From Desulfovibrio sp. ZJ209 (GTDB taxonomy: Bacteria; Desulfobacterota; Desulfovibrionia; Desulfovibrionales; Desulfovibrionaceae), in contig NZ_JAAKEJ010000006.1 in the NCBI RefSeq assembly GCF_011039135.1, positions 1 through 64,000 on the forward strand: a stretch of DNA of 64,000 nucleotides. Reading direction: 5' to 3'. This document shows, one piece after another, positions 16,037-23,963 of the stretch (positions are counted from its first letter, which is position 1; each line of letters begins with the position of its first letter). The notes below the pieces were generated by a model. It did not search any database and was not told the DNA's origin. It was given only the letters and a program-made list of their open reading frames with translations. A program made the position numbers and the translations under genes.

Positions 16037-16606
16037 TTACTTCTCCTCCGTGGCCTTGGCGTTGATGTATTCCTCGCGCGTCATGCCGAGCTGGGCGCAA
16101 ACGTAGGCCTCCTCGGCCTCGAGGGCGCCCTCGGGCGTATCCTTGGGAGCGTTGCCCCCCGATTGCGTGCCCGCCAGCGCGGCCACGGGCGGCGCGGCCT
16201 TGAGGAAGGCGCGCAGGGCCTCGGGATTGCTGCGGGAAAGGTCGCGCGCCCAGGGCTCGGCGGCGGCGGCGAGGCGCCCGTCCTTGAGGGCGGCCGCAAT
16301 CTCCTCCTCAAGGCCGGCTGCCGCCTTTTCGGCCTCAAGCCTCGAAACGGCGGCGCGCAGGGTTGCTGCCTCTGCCTGCACGGCCTGGAAGGTGGAAAGC
16401 GTCACATAGAGCGCCGGGTCGGGCGGCGCGGCCTTGGCCTCGGCAAGCTCTCCCCGCGCGGCCGTGAGGGCGTCGTCCTTGCTCTGGAGCAGGGCCACGA
16501 GATTGGCTTGCGGCAGGTGCTTTTTCAGCGCCTCGGCGGCCTGTTCGGGGCTGTTCAGGTCCGGCAGGCCCAGGAGCACGCACAGGGCGGCGAGCAGTTT
16601 GTCCAT
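16037..16606 (-). CDS. Putative nested scaffold (Mu gpZ-like, internal start)
   Basis: An in-frame ATG at 16606 (MDKLLAALCVLLGLPDLNS) is preceded by GATGAGGATGCAACG, a plausible ribosome site. It marks the junction between the protease domain and the helical scaffold domain. Translation from it would give a 189-aa scaffold. In Mu the scaffold gpZ is made in just this way from the 3' part of the protease gene. The internal start is an inference. Confidence 0.5.
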   Translation of the reverse strand: MDKLLAALCVLLGLPDLNSPEQAAEALKKHLPQANLVALLQSKDDALTAARGELAEAKAAPPDPALYVTLSTFQAVQAEAATLRAAVSRLEAEKAAAGLEEEIAAALKDGRLAAAAEPWARDLSRSNPEALRAFLKAAPPVAALAGTQSGGNAPKDTPEGALEAEEAYVCAQLGMTREEYINAKATEEK

Positions 16607-17263
16607 CGTTGCATCCTCATCGGTGAAGGTTTTGGCGCTGGCGGCGTCCATGCCGTCGAGGGCCGGGGTATTGGTGAGGGCCGCGCTGTGGAGTTCCAGC
16701 ACGGCCCCGCTTTTGCGGTCAAAGCTGAAGGTGGGCGAGATGTAGCGATATTCGCCCGCGCGGATATGCTCGCGGGCGCGGGCAGTCCATTCCACGGTTG
16801 CGTAGAGGCCGGAGCCAGCGGCCTCAAGCCCCGTGATCCAGCCGGCGGCGGGCGCGGGCTGGCCATTTTCGGCGCTGTGCTGCGTCTGGTGCTCGTAATC
16901 CACCACCAGCGGCGTGGCGCGAATCTTCCAGCGGGTGATGACCGCCACCATATCTTCCGGGCCGAGCCGGAAACTGGTGGCGGAAACGCCCTTGAGACAT
17001 CCCGGCCGGCCATCGCGCGCGACAAAATGACCGGCCGGGAATAGCTGGATGCGCCCGGCCTTGGCGGCTGGGGGGGCGCCGTCAGGGCCGGGGGCCTCGG
17101 GCGGGAGGGGCGCCAGGTGCGCCGCCATTGCGATGTCGGCCGCAGGGATGCGGCCGCCCCCGGAGGGGAGCGAGCCGCAACTTGCTTGCGGCGAAGTGAC
17201 CCCGAGCGCCCCGCAGGGACGCGGGGCCGAGGGGTATGCGGAGGAAGGTGAAGGCGTTGCCAT
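16037..17263 (-). CDS. Head maturation protease/scaffold (Mu gpI-like)
   Basis: A 408-aa protein starting at 17263 (MATPSPSSAYPSAP). The protease domain covers about residues 70-200: RATPLVVDYEHQTQHSAENG contains the histidine region, AAGWITGLEAAGSGLYATVE follows, and AGEYRYISPTFSFD and SAALTNTPALDGM give the serine region. The C-terminal half is alanine/glutamate-rich and helical, as in scaffolds. Mu makes both protease and a nested scaffold from this locus. The start is abutted by a 7-bp GC hairpin with no clear Shine-Dalgarno site, so the true start is uncertain; a later ATG, for example MAAHLAPLPPE, is possible. Confidence 0.88.
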   Translation of the reverse strand: MATPSPSSAYPSAPRPCGALGVTSPQASCGSLPSGGGRIPAADIAMAAHLAPLPPEAPGPDGAPPAAKAGRIQLFPAGHFVARDGRPGCLKGVSATSFRLGPEDMVAVITRWKIRATPLVVDYEHQTQHSAENGQPAPAAGWITGLEAAGSGLYATVEWTARAREHIRAGEYRYISPTFSFDRKSGAVLELHSAALTNTPALDGMDAASAKTFTDEDATMDKLLAALCVLLGLPDLNSPEQAAEALKKHLPQANLVALLQSKDDALTAARGELAEAKAAPPDPALYVTLSTFQAVQAEAATLRAAVSRLEAEKAAAGLEEEIAAALKDGRLAAAAEPWARDLSRSNPEALRAFLKAAPPVAALAGTQSGGNAPKDTPEGALEAEEAYVCAQLGMTREEYINAKATEEK

Positions 17264-17304
17264 GCCCTGCTTGTAGCAGGGCCGTGCCCGCAAAAAAGGC
17301 TGGC
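17264..17304. repeat. Hairpin + AAGGCTGGC repeat unit 3 (upstream of protease gene)
   Basis: The stem GCCCTGC (17264-17270) and GCAGGGC (17276-17282) has the loop TTGTA. It is followed by CAAAAAAGGCTGGC at 17291-17304. The stem directly touches the protease start codon, as in unit 1 at gp46. A further perfect palindrome, GTTGAAACGC/GCGTTTCAAC, follows at 17330-17352. Confidence 0.65.
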
Positions 17305-17368
17305 CGGTGCCACCTCTTCGGGAGCTTCAGTTGAAACGCTGCGCGTTTCAACCATACGCGCCGGCGTT

Positions 17369-17487
17369 GCTCCAGCCGTTGCGACGCAGGAAGCTACGGA
17401 TGGAGACAGCAACAAGTTGCCCCGACAGCCATTCAACGCTGCCACTGTCGCTATCCGTAAGCCTGCTGACGCAGGCAACGGCTACCG
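17369..17487. repeat. 119-bp inverted-repeat element, copy B; gap 17264-17695
   Basis: The two arms, GCTCCAGCCGTTGCGACGC... and ...GCAGGCAACGGCTACCG, are imperfect inverted repeats of each other and share AGCCGTTGC and TACGGAT. The element recurs in opposite orientation at 26093-26211 with the same length and few differences. The rest of the 432-nt gap between the protease and gp31 genes has no gene. A GCAAAAAA/TTTTTTGC hairpin lies at 17491-17511 and GC-rich unannotated sequence runs to 17695. Confidence 0.7.
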
Positions 17488-17695
17488 CTCGCAAAAAAGC
17501 AAGTTTTTTGCTCACTTTAGCGCGGGCGGCGCTGTGCGCTCGCCTTGTCGCCCTGCTCCACGGTGGCGTGGTCCCTTGGACTGGCAGCCGCAACACCCGC
17601 GAGAAGGCCGTTAGAGGGGCGTTAGATTTTGCGGAAGCGCGCGAGCGCGGAGCCAAGGCCGGGCGAGGGCCAAAACGCGGCGCAGGGGCGATTTT

Positions 17696-18175
17696 TTAGC
17701 GGCGCCCGTAAATGGCGTCCTCGATGTAGCTGCGCATGGCGTCCTGAATCTCCATTTCGTCCTCCTCGCCGATGCCCAGGCAGGGGCGAGCCGGAAGGTC
17801 GCCCCAGGGCGCAACGCCCTTGAACTCGCGCTTGCGCGCGCCGAACTGGTGCGGGCCGGCATAGATCCTGTTCGTGCCCACGCGGGCGCTTGTGGCGTCA
17901 TGCTCCGCCTGGATGCTGCCCCTGAGGCCGCTCGCGCCGCCCGTGGGCGCGAGTATCTTGCCCTTGCCCTTGCGGCGGGAGAGGGTAAGGGGCGTGAGGG
18001 GCGCCCACTTCCTGCCGTCCGGGCTTTGCTCCGCCTGGAAGGCGCGCGCCGTGGCGTCATACATGATTTCGCTGATGTTGCGCGTGAGGGGCGTCATGTC
18101 GTGCCCGGCGTCCATAAGGCGCTCGAGCGCGTCTTCCAGTTCGCTGAGGTCGATGTTGACTTTTATGGTGAACAT
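17696..18175 (-). CDS. Mu gpG/gp31-like virion morphogenesis protein
   Basis: A 159-aa protein. The start at 18175 (MFTIKVNIDLSELEDAL) has GAAGAG 7 nt upstream; an ATG two codons earlier is possible. Family markers: MTPLTRNISEIMYDATARAF, FQAEQSPDGRKWAPLTPLT and RIYAGPHQFGARK. In Mu this protein acts in tail or head-tail assembly. It is preceded by a 106-nt structured intergenic region that separates it from the MuF gene. Confidence 0.88.
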   Translation of the reverse strand: MFTIKVNIDLSELEDALERLMDAGHDMTPLTRNISEIMYDATARAFQAEQSPDGRKWAPLTPLTLSRRKGKGKILAPTGGASGLRGSIQAEHDATSARVGTNRIYAGPHQFGARKREFKGVAPWGDLPARPCLGIGEEDEMEIQDAMRSYIEDAIYGRR

Positions 18176-18190
18176 GCCCATTCTCTTCAG

Positions 18191-18286
18191 CGGTGAGCCG
18201 CATATGATCCACGCCCTTGATGGTCGGCGTGGGATGCCCGAAAGGGGATCAGGAAGTTGGTTCGAATCCAACCCGTGCGGCTCACT
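18191..18286 (+). ncRNA. tRNA-like structured element between MuF and gp31 genes
   Basis: On the plus strand a 10-bp terminal stem pairs GTGAGCCGCA (18193-18202) with TGCGGCTCAC (18276-18285). Near its 3' side is a perfect T-arm, GTTGG-TTCGAAT-CCAAC (18256-18272). A second stem pairs TGATCC (18205-18210) with GGATCA (18246-18251) and encloses ACGCC/GGCGT (18211-18230). Together they form a three-way junction like the tRNA-like part of tmRNA. It is not a canonical tRNA: there is no D-arm, no 7-nt anticodon loop, 3 nt separate T-arm from acceptor, and no CCA is encoded. The complement would fold similarly in late mRNA, so it might instead control gp31 translation. Confidence 0.4.
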
Positions 18287-19613
18287 CCTTTTTAATCATT
18301 GGCACAAGCTGCCGGCCTTCCACTTTCTTTTTCGGCATCCGATAGGCATTGACAATGACGCCGAGGCCGGGGGCCTTGCGCTCCCTGTTGCCCGGCAGCT
18401 CCACCGGCACGACCAGTACCCACTCGGGGTCAGTGTCCGGGATGATATAGACCGGCGTTTGTTTGCCTTTATCCCAAAACAGCCATTCCATGTGCCGGAG
18501 CATGGCGGGCAGCTTCAAAAACTGCTCCCGGCTTAGGGCCATGCCCGCCTCGTGGTGCTTTTCGCTGTTGGCGTGGGCCACGCGCTCGTCCGGGAATACC
18601 AGCACGTCCGGCGCGTCCACGCCCACCGCGCGCAGGGCGCGGGCGGCTTCGGGCGTGAGCGTGCCCGCGTAGATATTGACGCCCTGGGTGCGCTTCGTAT
18701 CCAGCACCCGGGCCACGGCGTCCTCATAGGCTTTTCGCATGACCGGGCTTGTGTCCAGCGCCGACTTCACGGCCATGAAGAGCGCCGGGGCGGCCGCGCG
18801 CAGCTCCCCCAGCCTGGCGGCCATTGCCCCGTCCATGCCCCCGGCCCAGAGGGCGGCGTTGTTGCTGGAAAAGCCCAGGTCAGTCCAGGCGGTGCGGCCG
18901 TCCGGCAGTTGGTAGCCCCAGACCTTGCGGGTGCGCCTGCGCCCGGCGTGGCGGTCATAGACCTTGACCTCGCGGCTCACCATATGGCCCGCGCTCTCCC
19001 GCACCTCCAGCCCCTCGCGGAGCAGGCGCGCCCGCGAAAGGAAGCGGACGAAGCACTGGCAGCGGTAGCCGTTGGGCGGGTAATGCGTATCCCAGAAAGG
19101 ATCATCGTGGCGGAAGACGAGGCTGTTCAGCGCCTTGTGCGCCGCGCGGCTCGTGGGCAGCATCCGGCAGACATATTGCCAGAAGGGGCGGAAGGCCGCG
19201 TTTTCCTTTGCCTGCTTGTAGCGGCCGGCGGAAAAGGCGCCGCCGATGTTCTGGTCAAAAATGAGTTGCACACGCTCCGGGCAGCCCTGCATGACCTCGC
19301 GCACCTCGCCCGTCTCGGGGTCCGTCTCTTCCTTCTTTCCCCACCAGCCCTTGCGGCGCAGGATAGGCGTGATGCGGTCGGCGAACCATTTTTCCGACTG
19401 GCCCGTCTCAAGCGCCGCCTGAAGGGCGTTGCGGATGTCGCGCAGGATGTCGGCGCGGGCCACGCCCGCCACGGTAAAGGCGCGGGCGTGCTGTTCCTGC
19501 CAGACTTGCGTCCAGTTGAAGGAAATGGCGTAGCCCTTGGACTCGAAGTAGGCGATGGCGTCCCTGGGCGCCATGTGGATGGCGAGACTTAGGTCCGGCA
19601 CTTGTTCAGGCAT
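18282..19613 (-). CDS. MuF-like minor head protein with C-terminal nuclease/toxin-like domain
   Basis: A 443-aa protein. The N-terminal 270 residues match Mu gpF: AIAYFESKGYAISFNWTQVW, AGVARADILRDIRNAL, CRMLPTSRAAHK, HYPPNGYRCQCFVR. Residues about 310-443 form an extra domain with VLVFPDERVAHANSEKHHEA, LPAMLRHMEWLFWDKGKQ and GLGVIVNAYRMPKKK. This resembles the PBECR nuclease domains (phage barnase-EndoU-colicin-RelE type) often fused to MuF proteins, which are thought to be injected with the DNA. The nuclease assignment is from pattern recall only. Its stop lies inside the terminal stem of the tRNA-like element. Confidence 0.85.
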   Translation of the reverse strand: MPEQVPDLSLAIHMAPRDAIAYFESKGYAISFNWTQVWQEQHARAFTVAGVARADILRDIRNALQAALETGQSEKWFADRITPILRRKGWWGKKEETDPETGEVREVMQGCPERVQLIFDQNIGGAFSAGRYKQAKENAAFRPFWQYVCRMLPTSRAAHKALNSLVFRHDDPFWDTHYPPNGYRCQCFVRFLSRARLLREGLEVRESAGHMVSREVKVYDRHAGRRRTRKVWGYQLPDGRTAWTDLGFSSNNAALWAGGMDGAMAARLGELRAAAPALFMAVKSALDTSPVMRKAYEDAVARVLDTKRTQGVNIYAGTLTPEAARALRAVGVDAPDVLVFPDERVAHANSEKHHEAGMALSREQFLKLPAMLRHMEWLFWDKGKQTPVYIIPDTDPEWVLVVPVELPGNRERKAPGLGVIVNAYRMPKKKVEGRQLVPMIKKE

Positions 19614-21213
19614 TCGCGCTCACCCTGCCCCATATTTCCGCCACGAACATGGCGCGCGCCAGGATGTCGGCAAGCTCGTCCGTATCCATGCGGGGGTAGA
19701 GTTCCGCAAGGCGCGCCTGCAATTCCTCCGGGGTCACGCCCTTGGCAAGGTCGTCCAGCAGCGGCCGCAAGAGGGACTCCCCGGCGGCGGTGAGGGCCGC
19801 ATCCGCATTTATGGTGTCAAGAGCCTTTGCCGCTCCGGCGGCCGAGGGCTGCGCGGCGCCCCCGGCATCCTGCGCCTTGGCGGCGGCGTTGGCACTTGTG
19901 CCCTCATTCTCCTCCTGCGGCTCCCCCTCCCCGTCCGGCTCCGGGGGCGTGGTCGCGGCCTGGAACACATCCTCCTCGCCCACCGCTTCCGGGAGCTTGA
20001 GGCGCTCGTGGACATAGCGGCGGCTGATGCGCATGTAGGGCGCGAGCTTGGGCAGCGCATCGGCGTAGAGGGCGAGGTCGGCCGCGTCCTGCGTGTCGAA
20101 TTGCCACCAGGGCAACGCGCGCCTGTCGGTAATGCCGAGGTTGAGCATGGCGAGCGGCCGCAGGAGCTGCTCCGTCAGGGTGGCGGCTATCTGGCGGGCG
20201 TCCGCGCTCAAGATGTCGCGGCGCACCTGCTCGTGGATCTCGCCGAGGGCGTTGGTGCTGGTTTTGCCGTCGGCCTGGCTTGTCAGCGTGCCGCCGAGGA
20301 TGGCCTTGCTCATGCCCTGCTCGCAGCGCGTGACCAGTTCGCCCGGGATGTCGCGGGTATTGGCCGTGGGGGACTCGAAGAGGACCTCCATGCCCACGGG
20401 GATGATGCCCGCCGCGTCCTGCCCCAGGCAGCGCAGGGCGTTGAGCAGGGCCGTCTTGTCCTCCTTGGTGCTTCCGGGCGGGTACTTGCCGAGGCGCAGG
20501 GGCAGCCCGTGAATCTGGACGTATTGCACCTCGCTCGAGGCCGCATAGGCCCGGATGAGGTAGGTCCACGCCAGCACGCGGAAGAGACCCGCGCGGGGGA
20601 GCCAGCCCGAGCGCGACTTGTGCGTATGCACTATCCAGCCGCAGGGCCAGAGCTCGGCGCCCTCGGCGCTGCCGTCGCGCAGGTGGAGCACGTTGCGGTC
20701 CCGCCAGGGGCAGACGAACCAGCTTTGCGGCCGGAAGGTCACGGCCTTCGGGATATGCCAGCCGTCCGCATACTGCCACTCGATTTCAAGCGCCGAAAAG
20801 CCGTGGCCAATGGCGTCGGCCATGTCGAGGATGATGTCGTCCACGGAAGGGAGGGCGTCCACCATCGCCCGCACCTGCCGGGCGGCCTCGCGGGCCTTGG
20901 CGTCGTCCTTGACGGCGGGGAGGATGTCCCATTCCAGCGTGAGCAGGGAGCGCTTGCGCTTGCCCATTTCGGCCGCAAGGTGATCGCAGCGCTCCTCCAT
21001 GTTGGCAAAGAGGGCGTGTTGCTCGCTGATGATGCCGGCGTCGGCGTCGCGCAGGATGCGGCGCAGGCGGTTGGGCGTGAGGCCGTGGGTCAGGTCGGGG
21101 AGCTGCTCGAGGTAGAGCAGGCTTGCGGCCATGCCCGAGTCCTCGGTTTGCCGGCGGCCGGGCTGGAGCGCCGCGCCGGGGCGGCGCGGGAGGGAACGGC
21201 GGAAGGGGCGCAT
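19606..21213 (-). CDS. Portal protein (Mu gp29-like, DUF935)
   Basis: A 535-aa protein; the ATG at 21213 overlaps the terminase stop (TGATG) with AAGGA upstream, while an ATG at 21222 would add three residues. DUF935 markers: GLTPNRLRRILRDADAGIIS, GKRKRSLLTLEWDILP, GHGFSALEIEW, GLPLRLGKYPPGST and TSTNALGEIHEQVRRDIL. It forms the dodecameric vertex through which DNA is packaged. The C-terminal third is alanine-rich and variable. It overlaps the MuF gene by 8 nt, the usual Mu arrangement. Confidence 0.93.
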   Translation of the reverse strand: MRPFRRSLPRRPGAALQPGRRQTEDSGMAASLLYLEQLPDLTHGLTPNRLRRILRDADAGIISEQHALFANMEERCDHLAAEMGKRKRSLLTLEWDILPAVKDDAKAREAARQVRAMVDALPSVDDIILDMADAIGHGFSALEIEWQYADGWHIPKAVTFRPQSWFVCPWRDRNVLHLRDGSAEGAELWPCGWIVHTHKSRSGWLPRAGLFRVLAWTYLIRAYAASSEVQYVQIHGLPLRLGKYPPGSTKEDKTALLNALRCLGQDAAGIIPVGMEVLFESPTANTRDIPGELVTRCEQGMSKAILGGTLTSQADGKTSTNALGEIHEQVRRDILSADARQIAATLTEQLLRPLAMLNLGITDRRALPWWQFDTQDAADLALYADALPKLAPYMRISRRYVHERLKLPEAVGEEDVFQAATTPPEPDGEGEPQEENEGTSANAAAKAQDAGGAAQPSAAGAAKALDTINADAALTAAGESLLRPLLDDLAKGVTPEELQARLAELYPRMDTDELADILARAMFVAEIWGRVSANA

Positions 21214-22967
21214 CAGAACCATCCTTGGCCCCTGTGCGGGGCCTCTTCTTCATCTTCGGGGGTATCGTCGTCGGAAGTGCCGTCAGCTCCGGCGGGCGCG
21301 CCGAAGATGCCGCAGGGCCGGGGCACGCGCACAAAGGCGTCCTTGAGGCTCACATAGCCCTGCGTGGCCACGCGCCAGAGCATTTCAAGCGCGTCCGGGC
21401 CGTCGTCATGGTCGGCCAGGGGGAAGTGCCGGAGCTGGTCGCGCAGGGTCTGGTGCTCCGGGGAGAGCAGGATGCGGCCCTGCGCGAAATAGTGGTGCAG
21501 GCTCTCGATGCGCAGGGCCTTGTCCGCATGGTTTTTCAGCGGCCAGACGGGCATGGGCACGCCCTGGCGCGCGGCCTCGCGGATAAGCACATCCGCAAAG
21601 AACTCCTGAAACTGCACCGTCTCCACTGCCCAGGAAAGGCAGGCGTGACGGCGCTGCAAGGCGATCATGTCCTGGATGATGCGGTCGGGGTGGCGCTTGC
21701 GGATGAGCGCCTCGAGCACGAAGAGCCGCATGGTCTCGCGGTGGAAGCCGCCCACCAGAAGGGCCGAAGGGTCGCGCCCGGCCCCGGCCTTGCCGAGGGA
21801 CGGGTCGCAGGCGCCGAAGAGCAGGAGCCCGGCCGGCAACTCGTGCCAACAGGCGAGCACATTGGCAAAGGGCGCGGCGTCGCCCACCAGCGGGTCGTTT
21901 TGCTGCTCGCTGTCAAAGGCGGCGCGGTCCTCCGCGCGCTTGCACATGAGGGTGTAGAGCGGCCGGAAGCTGGGCCAGCTCACCTTCGCGCCCTTTTCCA
22001 TGGGGTGCGCGCCGGCGCGGCCACGGGCGGCCGCCTTGCGGCCTACCTCGTCATAAAATTCGCGCGCCTTGGCCGGGCCGTCAGGGGGCGTCTTGTAGAT
22101 GCGCTCCCAGATGTCCCAGAGATCCATGCGCTCGGGCATCTTCTCCACGGCGCGGAAGGTCCGGCCCTGCCATTGCGGCTTTTTCAGGGTGCGGGCGAGC
22201 ACGCTGTCATAGTGGAGGATGGTGCCGATATAGACCACGTCCATGCTGTCGTCGGCAGGCCCGAGGGAGAGCACCGTGCGCAAGAGCCAGCTTTCCAGCT
22301 TGTCGCGCTGCTCCGGGGAGCGGACGTTCTCGTCGTTCTCAAGGTCGTCCAGGAGGGCGAGGTCCGGCCGGTTGGGGCCGTGCCTGAGGCCGCGCATCCG
22401 TTTTCCCGCGCCGAAAGCCTGCACCTTGACGTTTTGCGCCGTGATGATGGTGCCCACGTTCCAGACGCGGCCAGGGCCGCAATGGGCCGGAAAGTCGGCC
22501 ATGAGGCGCGGGTTGCTTTCCAGCTCCACCTTGACGGCCTCAAGGAAGGAGGCCGCCTGTTCCAGGGCGTCGGCGATGATGAGGATGTAGCGCTTGCGGC
22601 CCGTGACCACGCACCAGAGCAAAAAGAACACGTCCACAAAGGTGGTCTTTGCCTCGCCGCGCGGCGCCGCGCAGGCCAGCTTGACGCCGCCGGGCGCATT
22701 GACGGCGGCGGGGAGCGCCACGTCCAGCCACTGGTGGAGCAGGCTGTCGCCCGTGGGCGTGCCGTCCTTGCGGGAGGTGTAGTGCGGGAAATAGGTACGC
22801 CGGAAAAAAGGGAAGTCCTCCTGGACGCGGGCGGCGCGGGCGCAGCTTGCGGTAGCGTCCATCGGGAAGGCCGCGCAGTCGGCCTCGATGCTGCGCCGCA
22901 AGGAAAGCGTGAGGGCGGCAAGCTCCGCGCGGAAATTCTCCGCCGAAAGGCGGCGGGAGCTAGGCAC
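21213..22967 (-). CDS. Terminase large subunit (Mu gp28-like)
   Basis: A 584-aa protein. No ATG lies near the 5' end; GTG at 22967 (VPSSRRLSAENFRAEL) has GGGAGG 5 nt upstream and overlaps the gp27 stop, so it is taken as the start. Walker A is APRGEAKT (residues about 101-108), Walker B is LALLDD (about 203-208), and the nuclease domain begins at FGACDPSLGKA (Asp near 388). Mu-like phages package headful DNA from one chromosomal end with this enzyme. gp27, its small partner, is immediately upstream. Confidence 0.93.
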   Translation of the reverse strand: MPSSRRLSAENFRAELAALTLSLRRSIEADCAAFPMDATASCARAARVQEDFPFFRRTYFPHYTSRKDGTPTGDSLLHQWLDVALPAAVNAPGGVKLACAAPRGEAKTTFVDVFFLLWCVVTGRKRYILIIADALEQAASFLEAVKVELESNPRLMADFPAHCGPGRVWNVGTIITAQNVKVQAFGAGKRMRGLRHGPNRPDLALLDDLENDENVRSPEQRDKLESWLLRTVLSLGPADDSMDVVYIGTILHYDSVLARTLKKPQWQGRTFRAVEKMPERMDLWDIWERIYKTPPDGPAKAREFYDEVGRKAAARGRAGAHPMEKGAKVSWPSFRPLYTLMCKRAEDRAAFDSEQQNDPLVGDAAPFANVLACWHELPAGLLLFGACDPSLGKAGAGRDPSALLVGGFHRETMRLFVLEALIRKRHPDRIIQDMIALQRRHACLSWAVETVQFQEFFADVLIREAARQGVPMPVWPLKNHADKALRIESLHHYFAQGRILLSPEHQTLRDQLRHFPLADHDDGPDALEMLWRVATQGYVSLKDAFVRVPRPCGIFGAPAGADGTSDDDTPEDEEEAPHRGQGWF

Positions 22968-23472
22968 GGGCGCCTCCCAGACGCTCGGCCACCTCATCCG
23001 CGAAAGGCTCGAGCACTTCGAGGAGGGCCGGGGCGTGCTGCGGGAAGCGCTGGCGCACAAATTCCGTCAAAAGCTGGATGACGCGCAGGGCCGTCGCCAG
23101 TTCGTTGCTCTCCGGCAGGACGCGCTTGGAGGCCGCCACCATCTTGTTGAAGGAATCCGCCAGGGAGGCGAGGGCCGTGGTCTTCTGGCTCGCCGTCATG
23201 TCCTGCGCGGTGATTATTTCAGCCATGAGCGCCTTGTGCTGGAGCACATACTCGCTCAAGGTCTGGCGGGCCACGGCCTCCATGCCCTCGCCCGCCAGCA
23301 CGTTGGCGGCGCGCAGCTTGTCCCAGTCGTCGCCCTGCTCGGCGGCCTTGCGCTTCCAACTGCGGAGCGTTGCCACCGGGATGCCGTGCGAGGCGGAAAT
23401 CTGCGTCAGGGGCAGGTTGTCGAAGATGTAGGCGGCGCGCGCGGCCGCCCTGAATTGCACGGTATGGGCCAT
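22960..23472 (-). CDS. Mu gp27-like protein (DUF1804), probable small terminase
   Basis: A 170-aa protein starting MAHTVQFRAAARAAYIFDNL. An N-terminal helix-turn-helix (LPLTQISASHGIPVATLRSW) is followed by WKRKAAEQGDDWDKLRAA, both typical of DUF1804. The gene lies directly before terminase large subunit gp28 and is proposed to be the DNA-recognising small subunit. Its ATG overlaps the end of the holin-like gene. Confidence 0.85.
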   Translation of the reverse strand: MAHTVQFRAAARAAYIFDNLPLTQISASHGIPVATLRSWKRKAAEQGDDWDKLRAANVLAGEGMEAVARQTLSEYVLQHKALMAEIITAQDMTASQKTTALASLADSFNKMVAASKRVLPESNELATALRVIQLLTEFVRQRFPQHAPALLEVLEPFADEVAERLGGARA

Positions 23473-23963
23473 TAGTGGCGCTCCTGCCCGGTTTCCTCGC
23501 GCACCTTGTTCTTGAGACGCTCACGGCCGCCGAACACCAGCCACTTGAGGACGGGGGGCACGGGCACGCCCAGATAGTGGAGGTGCCCAATGATGCTGGC
23601 CGTATCCGTGAGGATCAGGTAGGCGAGCATGATGTCCACAATGGGCAGGCCCACATGGAGGCCGCGCTGGAAGGCCACCTGCGCCGCCCAGGCCATGACG
23701 ATGAAAATCAGGTAACAGACATAGCGGGGCAAGGCCCGCTTGAGGCCACGACAGAGGGGACGGTTGCGCTTGCAGCACACGGCCACGCGCGCGGTCATGT
23801 CGCCCGTCAACATGCCGAAACAGATGTAGGCGAGGGCCACGTCCGTCTCCATGAGGGCGCAAATGCCGGAAATGGCCGCGCCGACGGCCACCTTGTCCGG
23901 CCAGAGGGCCGTGAGCTGGGCGAAGGCGCTGGCAAAAGCGTCGCCCCAGCGCGGGTCAGTCAT
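23472..23963 (-). CDS. Phage holin-like membrane protein
   Basis: A 163-aa protein from the start at 23963 (MTDPRWGDAFASAFAQL). Hydrophobic segments include VAVGAAISGICALMETDVAL, YVCYLIFIVMAWAAQVAF and GLPIVDIMLAYLILTDTASI. The C-terminus has YLGVPVPPVLKWLVFG and a basic end. The pattern SIIGHLHYLGVPVP resembles holins of the phi11/Cp-1 type ('holin family 4'). It lies between the spanin pair and gp27 and should control timing of lysis. Confidence 0.75.
   Translation of the reverse strand: MTDPRWGDAFASAFAQLTALWPDKVAVGAAISGICALMETDVALAYICFGMLTGDMTARVAVCCKRNRPLCRGLKRALPRYVCYLIFIVMAWAAQVAFQRGLHVGLPIVDIMLAYLILTDTASIIGHLHYLGVPVPPVLKWLVFGGRERLKNKVREETGQERH

Noticed and set aside
17285-17310. Sigma-54 promoter from TGGCAC near TTTTTTGC
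   Set aside because: The distance between the GG and GC elements is too long for sigma-54 (-24/-12).
18195-18284. Canonical tRNA gene
   Set aside because: A T-arm and terminal stem exist, but there is no D-arm, no 7-nt anticodon loop, and 3 extra nt lie between T-arm and acceptor; kept only as a tRNA-like element.
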